Shown one piece after another: positions 21,961 to 33,686 of a stretch of 64,000 nt of DNA (positions within the stretch are counted from its first letter, which is position 1; the number at the start of each line of letters is the position of its first letter). Source of the stretch: Welwitschia mirabilis (taxonomy: Eukaryota; Gnetophyta; Gnetopsida; Welwitschiales). The notes below the pieces were generated by a model. That model saw only the letters and a program-made list of their open reading frames with translations. It had not been told where the DNA came from and did no database searches. The stretch is taken from contig JBOZIK010000001.1 of NCBI GenBank assembly GCA_051453625.1, positions 243,567,134 to 243,631,133 on the forward strand, written 5' to 3'. The translations under genes were made by a program, and so were the position numbers.

Positions 21961-22247
21961 GATGAGAAAGATACCTAATTAATCCATTATTTTATATACT
22001 ACACTTGTTTTTTAATTTAGTTGATTTTGAGATTATTTTAGAAGTGGAACATTTAGAGAATCTTTATTTTACTCTAATTAAAACTTTACAACATTGTTAT
22101 CATGCTTTAGATGTAAAATATGCACCCAATAAAGAAGGAGCATTACTTTGTAAATTCTTACATGAAAACCAACTTTATTTATTTTGTTTTATCATTCATA
22201 ATATCTTATGCACTTCTCATATCACAGATGCCTATAGTAGCCACTAG
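21961..22247 (+). pseudogene. Possible second-ORF ('plant transposon protein'-like) remnant
   Basis: An open frame ends at 22,247 and includes 'VEHLENLYFTLIKTLQHCYH', 'ALDVKYAPNKEGALLCKFLH' and 'HITDAYSSH'. The pattern L-x-x-L, Y-x-P-N-x-x-x-x-x-x-x-x and a closing I-x-D/G-A-Y-S-S-H is reminiscent of the extra, non-polymerase domain found in many plant Athila/Tat elements and annotated in databases as a putative plant transposon protein. Its function is unknown. The resemblance is from memory and weak. It is the only readable protein between the protease and the 3' LTR. Confidence 0.35.
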
Positions 22248-23214
22248 ACCTTATTAAAAATATCCAAGAAAAATAATCTTTTAACATTGTTAAATTTTTA
22301 TTTGGGATCATCATCAACCATGTGGAACATTAAAGTAATCTTACATTGTTCTACCTTATTTCTAATATCATCTACGATAAGCTATAGAAAATCTTGGATT
22401 TTAAAGGTTAGAATACAACCTACATTAAAATTATTATTCCTTGAAAAATAACCCAAGTCAAAAAGTACAACAATATAGATTAGATCCTAGGATTAACAAC
22501 ACGAACAACATGAAGAATGACAGTATCTAGAAGAAGAATAAATATAGCATGATATCTATTCTCTTTACACTATTTCTTGTTATGTCACTTCTTATGTACC
22601 TCAAAAAAATTGTTATAAAGGAAAAGAGCTTATTGAAGAGACTGTTAATCCTCCTTTTTCTTCTCCTCCCCTCATTATCCATATTCTTTCTCCTCCTCTT
22701 TTAGTAAGACATTTCTTGAATAGATTCCAAGATAACATGAGACTTAGAAGGATAAATCATGAGGAAAAATTAAGAATATTATCACATGGCAAAAGGTCAT
22801 TTCATGTAAACAACATGAAATTAATGAAAAATTGGAAATAACACTTTGCTGTAGATGGTTATTTCATTAAATTGAACTTTTTCTTGTATGCATGATAGCT
22901 TAAATTTTAGGGTTTCTCTATTTTGTAGTTGTAAATAAAAGGCATGTAATGAAAATCTTTCTTTTCATGTATTAAAATGTTTTCAAAAAATTGTATTGAA
23001 TTTTTCTATATTATAAACTTTAAGGACAAAGTCCAATTACAATTAGGTAGTATGACCTCCATTTTTCAAAGAATTTTTTGATTTTGATGCCTTATTTTTT
23101 AAAAATTAATTAGAATTATTAAAATTTGTATCTTTCTTATACTTGAATGTTTTTATTTAGAATTTGTCGATGTCAAATCATTATTTTTTCATTTTTTTTT
23201 GCTAGGAGTATAGT

Positions 23215-23232
23215 AAAAGTCTAGTTAGAAGG
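23215..23232 (+). other. Polypurine-tract-like end of element C interior
   Basis: 'aaaagtctagttagaagg' directly precedes the 3' LTR start TGTGATAACTTG. It is a decayed form of the purine run that primes plus-strand synthesis in Tat elements. Confidence 0.5.
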
Positions 23233-24426
23233 TGTGATAACTTGTAAAAATTAACATTTAGACCAAGTATATTAGACTAATTTAGCTTAGAAAAAGATAT
23301 TAAAATAACTATTTTATCATAAAATTATGTCTTATACAATTTCTTAATATAATTAATAAACTTATGCATTTCCTCATGATAATTTTAGGTAACATGCTAT
23401 ATTTGGAATAACATATCAAAAGTTGAAGATATTTTAGTAGTAAACACTAGCATCATCAAGTAGGACATTAGCATCACTGGTTCTTTCAAACACAACACTT
23501 TAAATGTTATTTTAGAGTTGTTCCAGGGAAGTGATTAATTTCTAGTTGGAGAGTCAAGTAGTTATGGAATTAGACTCTAATAAAATGTACAACTATATAA
23601 GTGTCAAATTATTAATTATAAAACTCTAAATTAAACACTCTATTAAGAAATCCTAACCTTATTTTTGCTTATAGAAAGTGTGAAGTACCTTTATTTGCAA
23701 AAACTTTTGTCTAACAAAATTATTAAACCTTGAGAACCTTAATCATCATGTCTTTCTTAGTGCCCCTTTAGAAGAAATATAGCTTCAAGGCTAGCTTGAT
23801 GAGTCTATATTAGCTTAATTTTATTTTTTTAATGTGATTTAATTCTTAATTTTTCATGTAATAAAAGTAGTTGCTCATCCTTAATTTTGAGTTGTAATTA
23901 ATATTATACTTTTAATGCTTAAATGAGACTACATAATTATCAAGTAATTTCATTTTATGAGTAACTTTCTTTAGTCCACTTCTTGGTTATAGTCATCCTT
24001 TTTAATGATTCCTAGTCTTTTTCATTCCTACTTTTCATGCTTGCATTAGGTTATGAAGGACCAAAGTAACAAAGAGATTTACCACTACTCATATGGTGAA
24101 TTAGATTATATCACATTAATCTCAGCCATTATGACTTGATAATCTAAAGGTTTATCTTAGGAATTTATAATATACTATTAAATCAAAGGCTTTGCTATTG
24201 GATTATCCAGGTTAGACTTGTGAAGTTACTTCATTCCTAATTTCACCATCGAAGTTTATTTTGTTTTAATATTGATTTTAGTTTTTTTAAAATTCTTTTT
24301 AAGTTAGAGAAATCTATATCATTGCTTTAATTTCCTATCTTAATTTATTCCTATGGAAAGAATGATGTTGGGACTCTACTATAATGTAATTCTTGATTTA
24401 TAAATTGTAAAATCTAGAAACAAACA
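23233..24426 (+). mobile_element. LTR C2 (3' LTR)
   Basis: Begins TGTGATAACTTG and ends near 'tagaaacaaaca'. Its first ~220 bp match the left end of LTR B (5,338 on), and its remainder matches LTR C1. The same style of start (TGTTAACACTTAAAAATTGA) is seen in LTR E1, which ties B, C and E to one lineage. Confidence 0.85.
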
Positions 24427-24429
24427 TAG

Positions 24430-25600
24430 GTTCACCTTCCATTATGAATATTTGGCCTGATTTGAACTTCTTCTTATTAAGTGCATCTATAAAATCTAAA
24501 TCACAATAACCTATAATCATCTTATTATCATTTCTATAATAAATGCATACTCATAATACCTAAGAATCCTCTAAACTACTTCCAACTGCTTTTTACTCAT
24601 ATTCTTATAAGGTTGCTAAGAAAATTGATAACATGTAATATTGAGCCTTATCCCAACCATTGTATACATTAAACTTTCAACTACATCAAAGAAGGATAAT
24701 CTAAACATGTACTCCTATTAATTAGTATTTAAAAGTAACTAAAAGGATATTCTAAAATTCATATCAATGGGGGAATTTATAGGCTTTTAAAATTCATATC
24801 CATGGAAGAATCTATAGGCTTACTATCTTTCATCCTAAATTTTTAGAACTTTCTTAATGTATTGCTCTTAAGACAGCCATAAATTCCCATTATTTCTATC
24901 TTGAGTAATGTCCATACTAAAAATATGCTTACCTTCTTTCAATTTCTTCATATTTAAATTAGATGATAAGAGATCCATTATCTTTCTAATTCTAACTTAT
25001 TCTTTTATGTAATAAATATGTCATCCATATATAGAATCTAACTAATGAATCTACCATCTCTACATTTTTTTACTATACATAGGAAGATATAAGACTCCTT
25101 TGAAAATCAGTTTTATTCATGATGGAATCAAATCTTTTGTATCATTACCTATGACTTTGCTTTAATCCACGTAGTAGTCTCTTAAAGTTACAAATAAGGT
25201 TTTCTTTTCATTTTATGATGAATCCTTTTGGTTGCTTCATATATATATATCTCCTATTTAAGTTTATCTTATAAGCACATGGTTCTTACATCCATTTATT
25301 TTAACTTAATATCATCTAATGCAAATAATGTCATAATTATTCAATTTGATGCCAACTTTGTTATTGATAAAAATACATCAAAGAAAGTTACCCCTATGTT
25401 CTAGAGATAATATTTAGCAACTGCCTTACTTTGAATTAATTAATCAATCCAAATGTAGCACATTTCATCTTGAAAATCCATCTATATTCTATGATCTTTC
25501 TTCATTTTAAAAGTTTTACTGACTTTTAACTCTAGTTACTTAAAAGATAAAACATCTCTTTTTCCATTGCTGCATGTTACTTATCCTTGTAAGCAAACTT
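24430..25600 (-). pseudogene. copia reverse transcriptase and partial RNase H, element A
   Basis: On the minus strand: 'LKQSHR', stops, 'YKRFDSIMNKTDFQRSL' (about 25.1-25.2 kb) matches SLYGLKQSPRQWYKRFD. Next come 'ILYMDD' (about 25.02 kb) for the catalytic YVDD box, 'MKKLKEGKHIFSMDITQDRN' for MKDLGAAKKILGM.I.RDR, and 'LWLS' and 'EQYIKKVL' for L.LSQ..YI..VL. RNase H starts with 'GYCDLDFIDALNKKKFKSG' (about 24.45-24.5 kb), for GY.DSDFAGDLDKRRSTTG, and stops there. Frame changes and stops are frequent. A 34-bp tandem duplication (24,753-24,821) lies within it. Confidence 0.88.
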
Positions 25601-25961
25601 TAGAGCCTCTTAATAAGACATGGGCTTATTCACTTTAATAATTAATGATATATATGCATATTCATCATTATACGTAATATATAAAATACATTTCTTAGCT
25701 CTTAAAGATATTCAAAAATCCACTCAGGGTTGAGGATACTCTACCTTATTCTTTATATCTATAGCTTTCTATTACTTAGCATTATCTAAGTTTTTCTTAT
25801 CATCGTTTTAATGAATAGTCTCCATCTTTATAGAAACTTTCTTTTTGAATTGTTTTACTTCAATGTCATCTTTCTTTTTCTCTTTTAAAAGGGTTAAGTC
25901 ATTGAAGATGAAATATCTACTGAACAAGAACTTCCTTTAAATTGGGTCCCAAAGCTTAAAT

Positions 25962-26458
25962 NNNNNNNNNNNNNNNNNNNNNNNNNNNNNNNNNNNNNNN
26001 NNNNNNNNNNNNNNNNNNNNNNNNNNNNNNNNNNNNNNNNNNNNNNNNNNNNNNNNNNNNNNNNNNNNNNNNNNNNNNNNNNNNNNNNNNNNNNNNNNNN
26101 NNNNNNNNNNNNNNNNNNNNNNNNNNNNNNNNNNNNNNNNNNNNNNNNNNNNNNNNNNNNNNNNNNNNNNNNNNNNNNNNNNNNNNNNNNNNNNNNNNNN
26201 NNNNNNNNNNNNNNNNNNNNNNNNNNNNNNNNNNNNNNNNNNNNNNNNNNNNNNNNNNNNNNNNNNNNNNNNNNNNNNNNNNNNNNNNNNNNNNNNNNNN
26301 NNNNNNNNNNNNNNNNNNNNNNNNNNNNNNNNNNNNNNNNNNNNNNNNNNNNNNNNNNNNNNNNNNNNNNNNNNNNNNNNNNNNNNNNNNNNNNNNNNNN
26401 NNNNNNNNNNNNNNNNNNNNNNNNNNNNNNNNNNNNNNNNNNNNNNNNNNNNNNNNNN
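25962..26458. other. Assembly gap (497 N)
   Basis: The gap falls between integrase and reverse transcriptase of copia element A. Its non-round size suggests an estimate from paired reads. Confidence 0.95.
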
Positions 26459-26639
26459 AGAAATATGAAGTTCTTGGATTTTGGATTTAGCTTAGTTCTT
26501 TAAACATCTAGATTTTAAATATATCTAAATAATGAAAGGTTCTAATATTTCATAACTTGTTATAAGATGACTCTACACCTTCTGTAGAGTCTTTCCATCA
26601 ATGACAAATGATGACATGTTATTACTACCTCCATATAGA

Positions 26640-26760
26640 ATCCTTTCTTTACTTGGTAAAAGTCAACATAATTTTGGCATGTTCTAGGAGCATGTGGTTT
26701 ATCCTTTCTATAGTACCATTTTGTTGTAGATTATATGAAACTTTAAAATATCTTCTTAAT
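26640..26760 (-). pseudogene. copia integrase fragment, element A
   Basis: 'RYFKVSYNLQQNGTIERINH' then 'MLLEHAKIML' corresponds to the integrase core end H.x..TPQQNGV.ERMNRTLLE.ARxML. In a live element this enzyme inserts the DNA copy into the chromosome. Only this motif is clear; the flanking sequence to the gap is decayed. Confidence 0.75.
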
Positions 26761-27529
26761 TTTCTATGACTTAAGTATGCCTTTAACTCCTTTAAGATGT
26801 ATTATCCATAATGATTAGTTTAAAGATACTCAACCTTATTTTTAGTGCTTTTCTCCATCTTGGCCTTGAATTCTTTAAATTTTGAAAATTCTTAGAGTTG
26901 TATTTGAGGAAAAAACACCATAAAATGAAGTACTGTAAACCTTCAACTAAAGCTTTAAGAGATGGGTTCTAGATGTTACTATGAACTAGATTTAGTATAT
27001 TTATGCTTCTTATTAAACTAGTAAAAAACTTTACTCTGAATTGATTTTCATAGACACAATGCTTACAAAAATCATACTCCATATTTTGTAGTCTTAGAAG
27101 AAGGGTTTTTTTATATTAAATTTTTAGTTTTAGCTCACAGTTGTGTGTTACTTTATCTAAAAAACTTACAACTGAGTCCTTGTAAAAGTTTAAAATGGGT
27201 GATATTTATCCTTATTTGGTGTGTTCTTCACATATATTAGAGTTCTTACAAATTTATCATATGCTTGATTTGAACTGTGTAAACACTAATAATCCTAGCT
27301 TCATTATAGATACCCATTGGTAGTAATCCCTTGTTAGTTTCTTGGTACTGGAGCATAATATGCAATGAAGCTCCTAAATAAAGAATCTATTCATCCTCAC
27401 TAGGTGAATTTGTGAATTTAAGAATATCTCTAAACTCTTTATCATTAATCACATTTATTTCTTTATTGGAAGAAGTAGATGACATGCTTCCTCATTCGTC
27501 TACTTTTCTTTTTCTTTTACTTTCAACAT

Positions 27530-27920
27530 TCTTTGATGGAATATCCTTTTTTTGCTAAAAGTAATACATTAAATTCTTATTATTGCTCTTTTAAAATTTA
27601 TACTTTGAACTAAATGATCACTTATTAGGTCCTTTCTCTGTGATCTAACCTATAGCTTCTAAGCCTTCATTAACTTTCTTTACACTAATTATCTTCATCC
27701 ATTCCTTTGATAAGAGAGCTATAGTTACTATCTTCATTTCTATGATACATTTACTATAGAACAACATCATTATAATCATTTTATAAGAAGGTAAAAGTAA
27801 TTTGAAAAGGATAAGGACTTGATTCTCCCCCTTAATCTCTACATAAATGCTTGATAAGTGATACACTAGCTTATTTAGAGCATTCAAGTAGTCTACTATG
27901 GATGTCACTTTCTTCATTTT
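27530..27920 (-). pseudogene. copia gag (UBN2-type) fragment, element A
   Basis: The 90-codon frame 27,645-27,917 reads 'VTSIVDYLNALNKLVYHLSS' then 'GENQVLILFKLLLPSYKMI' and 'IVTIALLSKEWM'. This follows copia gag: V.DY...F..LV..L...........A.ILL.SLP.SY......L......T...V...L...E. It is followed by basic, cysteine-poor sequence where the zinc knuckle would lie. The frame is open by chance; the beginning of gag lies in other frames. It encoded the structural particle protein. Confidence 0.8.
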
Positions 27921-28303
27921 GAAGTTGTAAAGCTATGAATATAAACACCACTTATTTGTTAGAGATTCAATCATTTAAAAACTTTCTAGATTCTTCCATA
28001 GTCCAATAATAAAGTATTCCTTCATAACATTAAATAGTACCTAATCGATGAGACTCAATCTAATGGTGCTTTAAGCCCTTAAATCCAAATATTTCCAATC
28101 CTCATCTGACATGTTGTAAGTCTCTTTAGCCTTTTCCTAAATTACTTTATGTGATACTTATTAAATGAGTAGATTCATAACCTTGATTTGCTATAACATA
28201 AAGTTATTCTTACCAATGAATTTATCCACATCAAACTTGATGTTGAAAACTTGAAGGCCACCTTGACAATGGCTCATATAGTTTTCTTCTCTAAGACCTG
28301 TGA

Positions 28304-28315
28304 GCTCTGATATCA
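28304..28315 (-). other. Primer-binding site of copia element A
   Basis: On the minus strand TGATATCAGAGC, one G-to-A change from the usual copia site TGGTATCAGAGC (initiator tRNA-Met). It stands two bases from the LTR end. Confidence 0.85.
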
Positions 28316-28317
28316 AT

Positions 28318-28893
28318 TGTTGCATAGTATAAATGTATAGAACCATTGAATTAAAATAAAAACAAATGATGAAAATAAAATATTAGAAGGAAAATAGAGA
28401 TAAAAAGTAATAGTTTAATGGGGTTTTGTAATGTACCTATGTCCATGAACAAGGGAATTCATCTTTCTTATAGCTAAACAAAGATAAACAATAAAAGAGA
28501 ATATATTTCTTATAGTTTAAAAAACATAAACAATAAAAGAAAATATAGTAGAACTCCTTAATATAGTAGTAGCAATTTAAAATTTTTTTTCAAATAGTCT
28601 TCTTTTCATATGATTCTTACAACATAATCCATAATACTTGTAGTACAAAATGAACCTCCCAGGTCCTTTTATATAGGCCTAGATTAGGGTTAAAAAATAT
28701 ATGTGTATAATAAAATTAAAAAAACATTTTTTTCATTTATTAGTATTTGATTCTATGCTTATCTTGGATGCATATGTTTTAACTTAATTCATTACAAATC
28801 ACATGTCAACATTGGCTTATTTTTTAAAATAAAGAACCTAATTTTAACTTAGATACTAATAATAAATGCCTATCTTTGACTTACATTTTGATA
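28318..28893 (-). mobile_element. LTR A2 (5' LTR of copia element A)
   Basis: Homologous to LTR A1 at 4,425-4,944 in the same orientation. A TATA-like ctatataaaagg on the minus strand lies at about 28,667-28,678. It contains an internal ~38-bp tandem duplication ('tttcttatag' to 'aacaataaaag') at 28,470-28,548, not present in A1. Confidence 0.85.
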
Positions 28894-30806
28894 CTTATTT
28901 TCTCTAGCAAAGGCAATCTTCTAGATTAGCTTCTTCTTATGCACTTTTCCAACTAAGTGACCTCTGTTATTACATGTGGAGTATGTATAAAGAGCTTAAA
29001 TTAAATGATAATCCATTTCTATAGTGAGTAATCCTTTCTTTCTTAGACTTGACATGGTTAAATTAGATGCATAATCTAAGAGATTCTAATGGATAATCAT
29101 CCACACTTTTGAATTATCATAGGCATTGATACTTCTTGAATATATTTCTTTAGTATATTACAAGAATGAACTACATTCTTAACTTGTAAAACTTGGCCTT
29201 ATTAATTTAGATCTTTTCCTTACCTCATGTCATATGGTCTTGTTGCAAATTCTTCCATCATTAGGCAACAAGTTCAGAGATATTATTGGTTGTAAATGCC
29301 ACCTTATTCCTATCATTTATAATGTCCTTAAATACTTTAACTCTTAAATCTAGTTTATGAGAAAGTCCCACTGGTTAAATAAAAACCTTAATGTCTTGAA
29401 TCTAGTTCATGATAAAATAATCATATTCTCCTTCAAATATGCTAGTCTTCACTATGTGAGGACATTCCTTTCTAGTCATCCTTGTTATTGCATGAATAAT
29501 TTGGCATAGTTTATTAAAAAAAAAGAAAAAACAAAAATACTAACCCTATTAATCAAATTTTATGACAATTACATCACATCTTATATTCTTATAGAAAATA
29601 GAAAATCATCTACTTAAAAATGGATTTTGATGGAAGTGAGTAAAATAATGAAAAATAATGATCTAAATAGATTTAAGAAGATGAGCATGTTAGTGATAAA
29701 ATAATATAACAAATTTCTAGTTTTCATATTTTCCCTTTTTGGTTTTTCTTGATTTGGAATACATTTCATGTGCATTTATCATTCATATATTGCATTGATA
29801 CATAACCTATTCTTCAAAGTAAAAAGGCCAAAAAATGATGGATTTGAGTTGGTTTAATAAGTTAAAATCATGCATTATTATTAATATGTAAATTAGTTCT
29901 TATGAGACATTTCATATGATAAAGAAATAACCTTTAGTGGCTCAAAAAATAGGATTTTGCTAATGTGTTATGGACATTTATTATAAAGATGTATATATTT
30001 CATAAATCCTACTATAGTGACTTACATCTCATTTATTTATTATGAATTGTAAAATTATAAATTAAAATTAGTAATTAAATTACTAATTACAAAAGATCAT
30101 GTGAAAGAAAACCTAATTATATGTTTATGAAAAAGAAATATTTACATGAATCAACAATAATCCACATGAAAACTCTTTTACATAGATTAACAAGATAATC
30201 ATGACTTATTTATATAATTTAAAATAAGTTTATGATTTTTTTTTGACGAATTTATTGCTACCTTATGGATTACGATTTTGAGTCATATTAGAAAGGAAGT
30301 AAAGATGAATTTAAATTTTATAAATAAATTTCCTCGAATTATAATTTAATACTTTGTTATTTTTTAATAAACATTCTTATGATTATCAAAGTAAGACTTA
30401 AAAGCTATTTACATTTTTAAAAGGTTAATTATATGAAAGACTAATAAGCTACTTAATCCATATAGTTTTATTAACATACTTGTCAATCAACTATTATGCT
30501 TAAATTGATTTATTAGTTTTAACTTTGAAGAGGGTTTGTATTATAATAAATATGATATTTGACAAACATCCTTAGTGCTCTAATTTTATTCATGATTTTC
30601 TTTATGAGATATGTATTTTAACTAAACTAGAAGAAGATACTATGTGATTATAACTTTTTAAAAATTAAGAATTTCTTGATTTATAAAAAAATTATAAATG
30701 ATTTAGTATTTGGATTTCTAGTAAATTAGAATTCATACTATAGTAATGTTGAAACATTGGTTATTAGAAGAATATTGTTTCAAAAGTGATTTTTATTTAC
30801 TATACA
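28894..30806. other. Unidentified AT-rich sequence
   Basis: At about 28.9-28.98 kb the minus strand reads 'TCNNRGHLVGKVH', faintly like a CCHC zinc knuckle, so decayed gag of another element is possible. Nothing else is recognisable, and no LTR partner was seen. Confidence 0.3.
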
Positions 30807-32107
30807 TGTTCATGGTGAAATTTGGCTATGTCTGTATGTGTCATTAATCTATGGTAATTTACAAGATCATCCTAGGAATACAAATCTTATGCAATGGAAC
30901 TAAACTTTTATTAAATATACTAGGAATTTTATTTGTATTATAGTTCCAGTGTCATTCTTTCTTAGAAATAGATGATGAAAGCTATTAGTAAAATAAGCCC
31001 AAAAGTATAGTGTAGTAGAGAGTGAAATGATATTTAGAGACCTAGGAATAGGTTATAGCATTTTAGCTAACATGATAAATTCATGGAAAAGCATATGTAA
31101 TTAATGAAAACATATAGCTTTACTTTTAACTTATTCACAATGATATAATTGACTTTGATCATAAGTATTTCATTAGTTCAAGATCAAACACAATGGCATA
31201 ATCACATCCATCATAGACATGAGTGTGATATAATCAAGCAATATAGCCTTCATAGTAAGAATAAAATAAGCATAAAAATAGGGTTCTCCCAAGATCCATT
31301 AAATAAAGATGCATGTTATAAAAGCTATAATGTAAAGAAAAATCACCAAATGAGATCTTAAAGTAAAAGCATAACTCAATCAATCTTATATATAACAAGT
31401 ATGACATTCACAACTTGACATTAAAGTAATAAATCAAAAACATGTAGTACTTTATTATCATAATAAGTAAAGCATATAATCTAGAAATTTACTCATGCTA
31501 AACTAAGAAGCATCATGCTAGCATAGTAGCTAACCCATCCCTATGGAAGGCTTAGAAAGAACTCATTACTAGATCTCCAATCTCCTTGAAATATTATAAT
31601 GAAAGATGCTTCCCTCAAATGAAGTAAGAAAGGGTATTTATAGGCCTAAATTAGGGTTTTTAATTAGGGTCTTTAAGGTCCAATGGAATCATTTTAAATA
31701 ATGCCCAAAGCACATAAAATAATTCTTTAGCCATAGAACCAAATTGAGGTGTTCTTCTGAGAAAATATTTCTTGTTAATCTTCTATGTTAGAAAATGATG
31801 AAAATGAATAACTTACATCAAGAGGACTTAGGAATGTAAGAATGTTATTATTTTACTCTAAGAAGCTGACACCGCCATGCCTATAGCTAGTGCCATTGCC
31901 ACTTATGCTTATCATTGCTCCATCTCCTATTATGATGCTCCCGAAGTTACATGTATCTTGTAAAATAATATTGTTTAGGCATTTAATAGTGAAATAGAAT
32001 TTTCATGGCCTTAAGTGAAAGAAATATATAAAAATATGATGATGATTAATAAACTTGCTAACAAGGCATTAATTTATTAATATAATATCAATTTTTAAGT
32101 GTTAACA
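30807..32107 (-). mobile_element. LTR E1 (3' LTR of element E)
   Basis: Runs on the minus strand from TGTTAACACTTAAAAATTGA to an end near 'caccatgaaca'. It aligns with E2 throughout, for example 'tcatgctaaactaagaagca', 'gtatttataggccta' and 'cacataaaataattctttag'. The TATA-like tataaata lies at about 31,634-31,645 (minus strand). Confidence 0.9.
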
Positions 32108-32112
32108 TGTCC

Positions 32113-33586
32113 TCCAACCAATATTTTCTAGTCCTTATCAAAAACATATGTCAAAAATTAGATAACATAAACAAGATTGCAAATTAATTAAAGCAAATAT
32201 GAAAATATTAAAGGTTCTTAGGGAAAAAAATTCACTAATATACTTTAAAATTATGTTTTAAGTAAACGGTAGAGCATAAAAAGTAAGTAGTTTAAGTGCA
32301 AATGCCACTTTTTCCAATCAAAGATGAACTTTGTTCTCAAAGTTTGAAAGATAATAAGGAATGCATGATGCATGTGCTAATATGATTTGAATGAGCTAGA
32401 AAAGAAGAATCACTAAAAATAAAATGCAAGAAATAAAAAGCAAAAATGCCACTTATGTCTACAAATGCATTGAAAAAGGGTAAAAGTGAAAAGGAATTTT
32501 ATAAGAAATTTCAAAATGATGAGGTTCCACAAGTCATTATTAGAAATAAAAGTGATAGCAAAATGGAACAAATGAAAAATCAAAGGAAGAAAAGGTAAAA
32601 ATGGAGAAAAAGACAAAGAGGAAAATAATAAAAAAATGTCCAAATGAAATAGAAAATGAATAAAGAATAAGTTACAGTCTGATTCTCTAAAATATCATAA
32701 CCCACTAATGACTTATGATGATTATGAATTTGAAGAATAATATGAGTGAAAAGTGTAATATGAAAAAAGGAAAAGTAATAATAGCATGAGTTAGGGATTA
32801 CAACGACATCTATTTTTTGAGGTAAATGCTCTCAAGTTTAGAATAATGAATAAGAAAGGATGCAAGGATTATAAAAATGTAATAGGTAATGTGATGAAAT
32901 AATAGAAAGGCTCAGATTAAATAAAAATTAGATGAAATTAAAACCTAACAATCATTTAATTTCAATAATAATCTAAACAAATTTGATCCTAGGATTACTC
33001 ATGGAAGAAGAGATCTCATCACAATAAACATAGATGTACCTTTAAGTATGCTTTCTCATGGAGATGAAATGGTAAATGTCTGTAGTATGATTAAACGCAT
33101 ATGACATAGGATAGTGGAATAAATGGAAATAAAGTAAATGGAAATATAATTAAGACTCTACCATGCATACATGAATGAATAAGACTATGAAACCAAAGTA
33201 ATGTTCTAAAAAAAGTTTATTTAATTATGGATCTAAGTGAAAATAAGGTGATGCATTAATAAAGTAGTGAAAAGATCTTAAGTAATAAATGTTAAAATAA
33301 GTAAATCATAAGAAGTATCCAATCCCACCTTAAGTTCTTTCCTTTTCCTTCATCAAGCTTCAAGCATTTGATCTTATTAAGTATTCAATGTTGTAATACT
33401 TCCTTCTAATAGATTTAAGATGTTGTATAAAAACGATTTAATGCTACATTACTAGCAAGCATCTATAGTCTTAGTATAGATGAATGTGTTATAAATGAAT
33501 TGTTAGAGATGTATTACAAAAAGGTATGCATAGCCCTAATGCAATTAACTAAACCCAATAGAAATTTAAATGTGCCCAAAGAGCCT
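32113..33586. repeat. Internal duplication of element E, unit 1
   Basis: Starts next to LTR E1. 'ccaaccaatattttctagtc', 'aaatgccact....ccaatcaaagatgaactttg', and 'ataatagatttaaga'-type landmarks recur in the same order in unit 2. It ends at the gap at 33,587. Confidence 0.7.
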
Positions 33587-33686
33587 NNNNNNNNNNNNNN
33601 NNNNNNNNNNNNNNNNNNNNNNNNNNNNNNNNNNNNNNNNNNNNNNNNNNNNNNNNNNNNNNNNNNNNNNNNNNNNNNNNNNNNNN
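33587..33686. other. Assembly gap (100 N) between duplicated units of element E
   Basis: The right edge ('caaccttttactac') corresponds to the sequence that, in unit 1, follows the LTR E1 edge by about 10 bases. The gap therefore lies at a point equivalent to an LTR/interior border. Confidence 0.9.

Larger units (their letters stand above)
15660..24426 (+). mobile_element. Gypsy (Tat-like) element C with two LTRs, no visible RT
   Basis: Two similar LTRs in the same orientation (15,660-16,612 and 23,233-24,426) enclose about 6.6 kb. A gypsy-type primer site follows the first and a purine-rich tract precedes the second. Gag (17.9-18.5 kb) and protease (19.26-19.9 kb) are readable. I see no reverse transcriptase, RNase H or integrase motif, such as the D-D box, in the remaining 3.3 kb. 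Instead there is an 80-codon frame at 22,005. The first LTR lacks about 230 bp of its left end compared with the second. The right end lies inside the RNase H of copia element A, so C is probably younger than A. Confidence 0.8.
24427..28893 (-). mobile_element. Ty1/copia element A, 3'-truncated
   Basis: From high to low coordinates it has a 5' LTR (28,318-28,893), primer site (28,304-28,315), gag (27.5-27.9 kb), integrase (about 26.7 kb), a 497-N gap, reverse transcriptase (24.9-25.6 kb) and the start of RNase H (24.43-24.5 kb). The RNase H is cut exactly where LTR C2 ends, so the remainder and the 3' LTR are lost or displaced. The domain order gag-PR-INT-RT-RH defines Ty1/copia. The RT wording (MKDLGAAKKILGM type) suggests a Tork-like lineage, which is inference. 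Confidence 0.85.

Noticed and set aside
32413-32643. 76-codon Phe/Leu-rich minus-strand frame suggesting a membrane peptide
   Set aside because: It arises from a purine-rich plus strand in the duplicated interior of element E; composition only.
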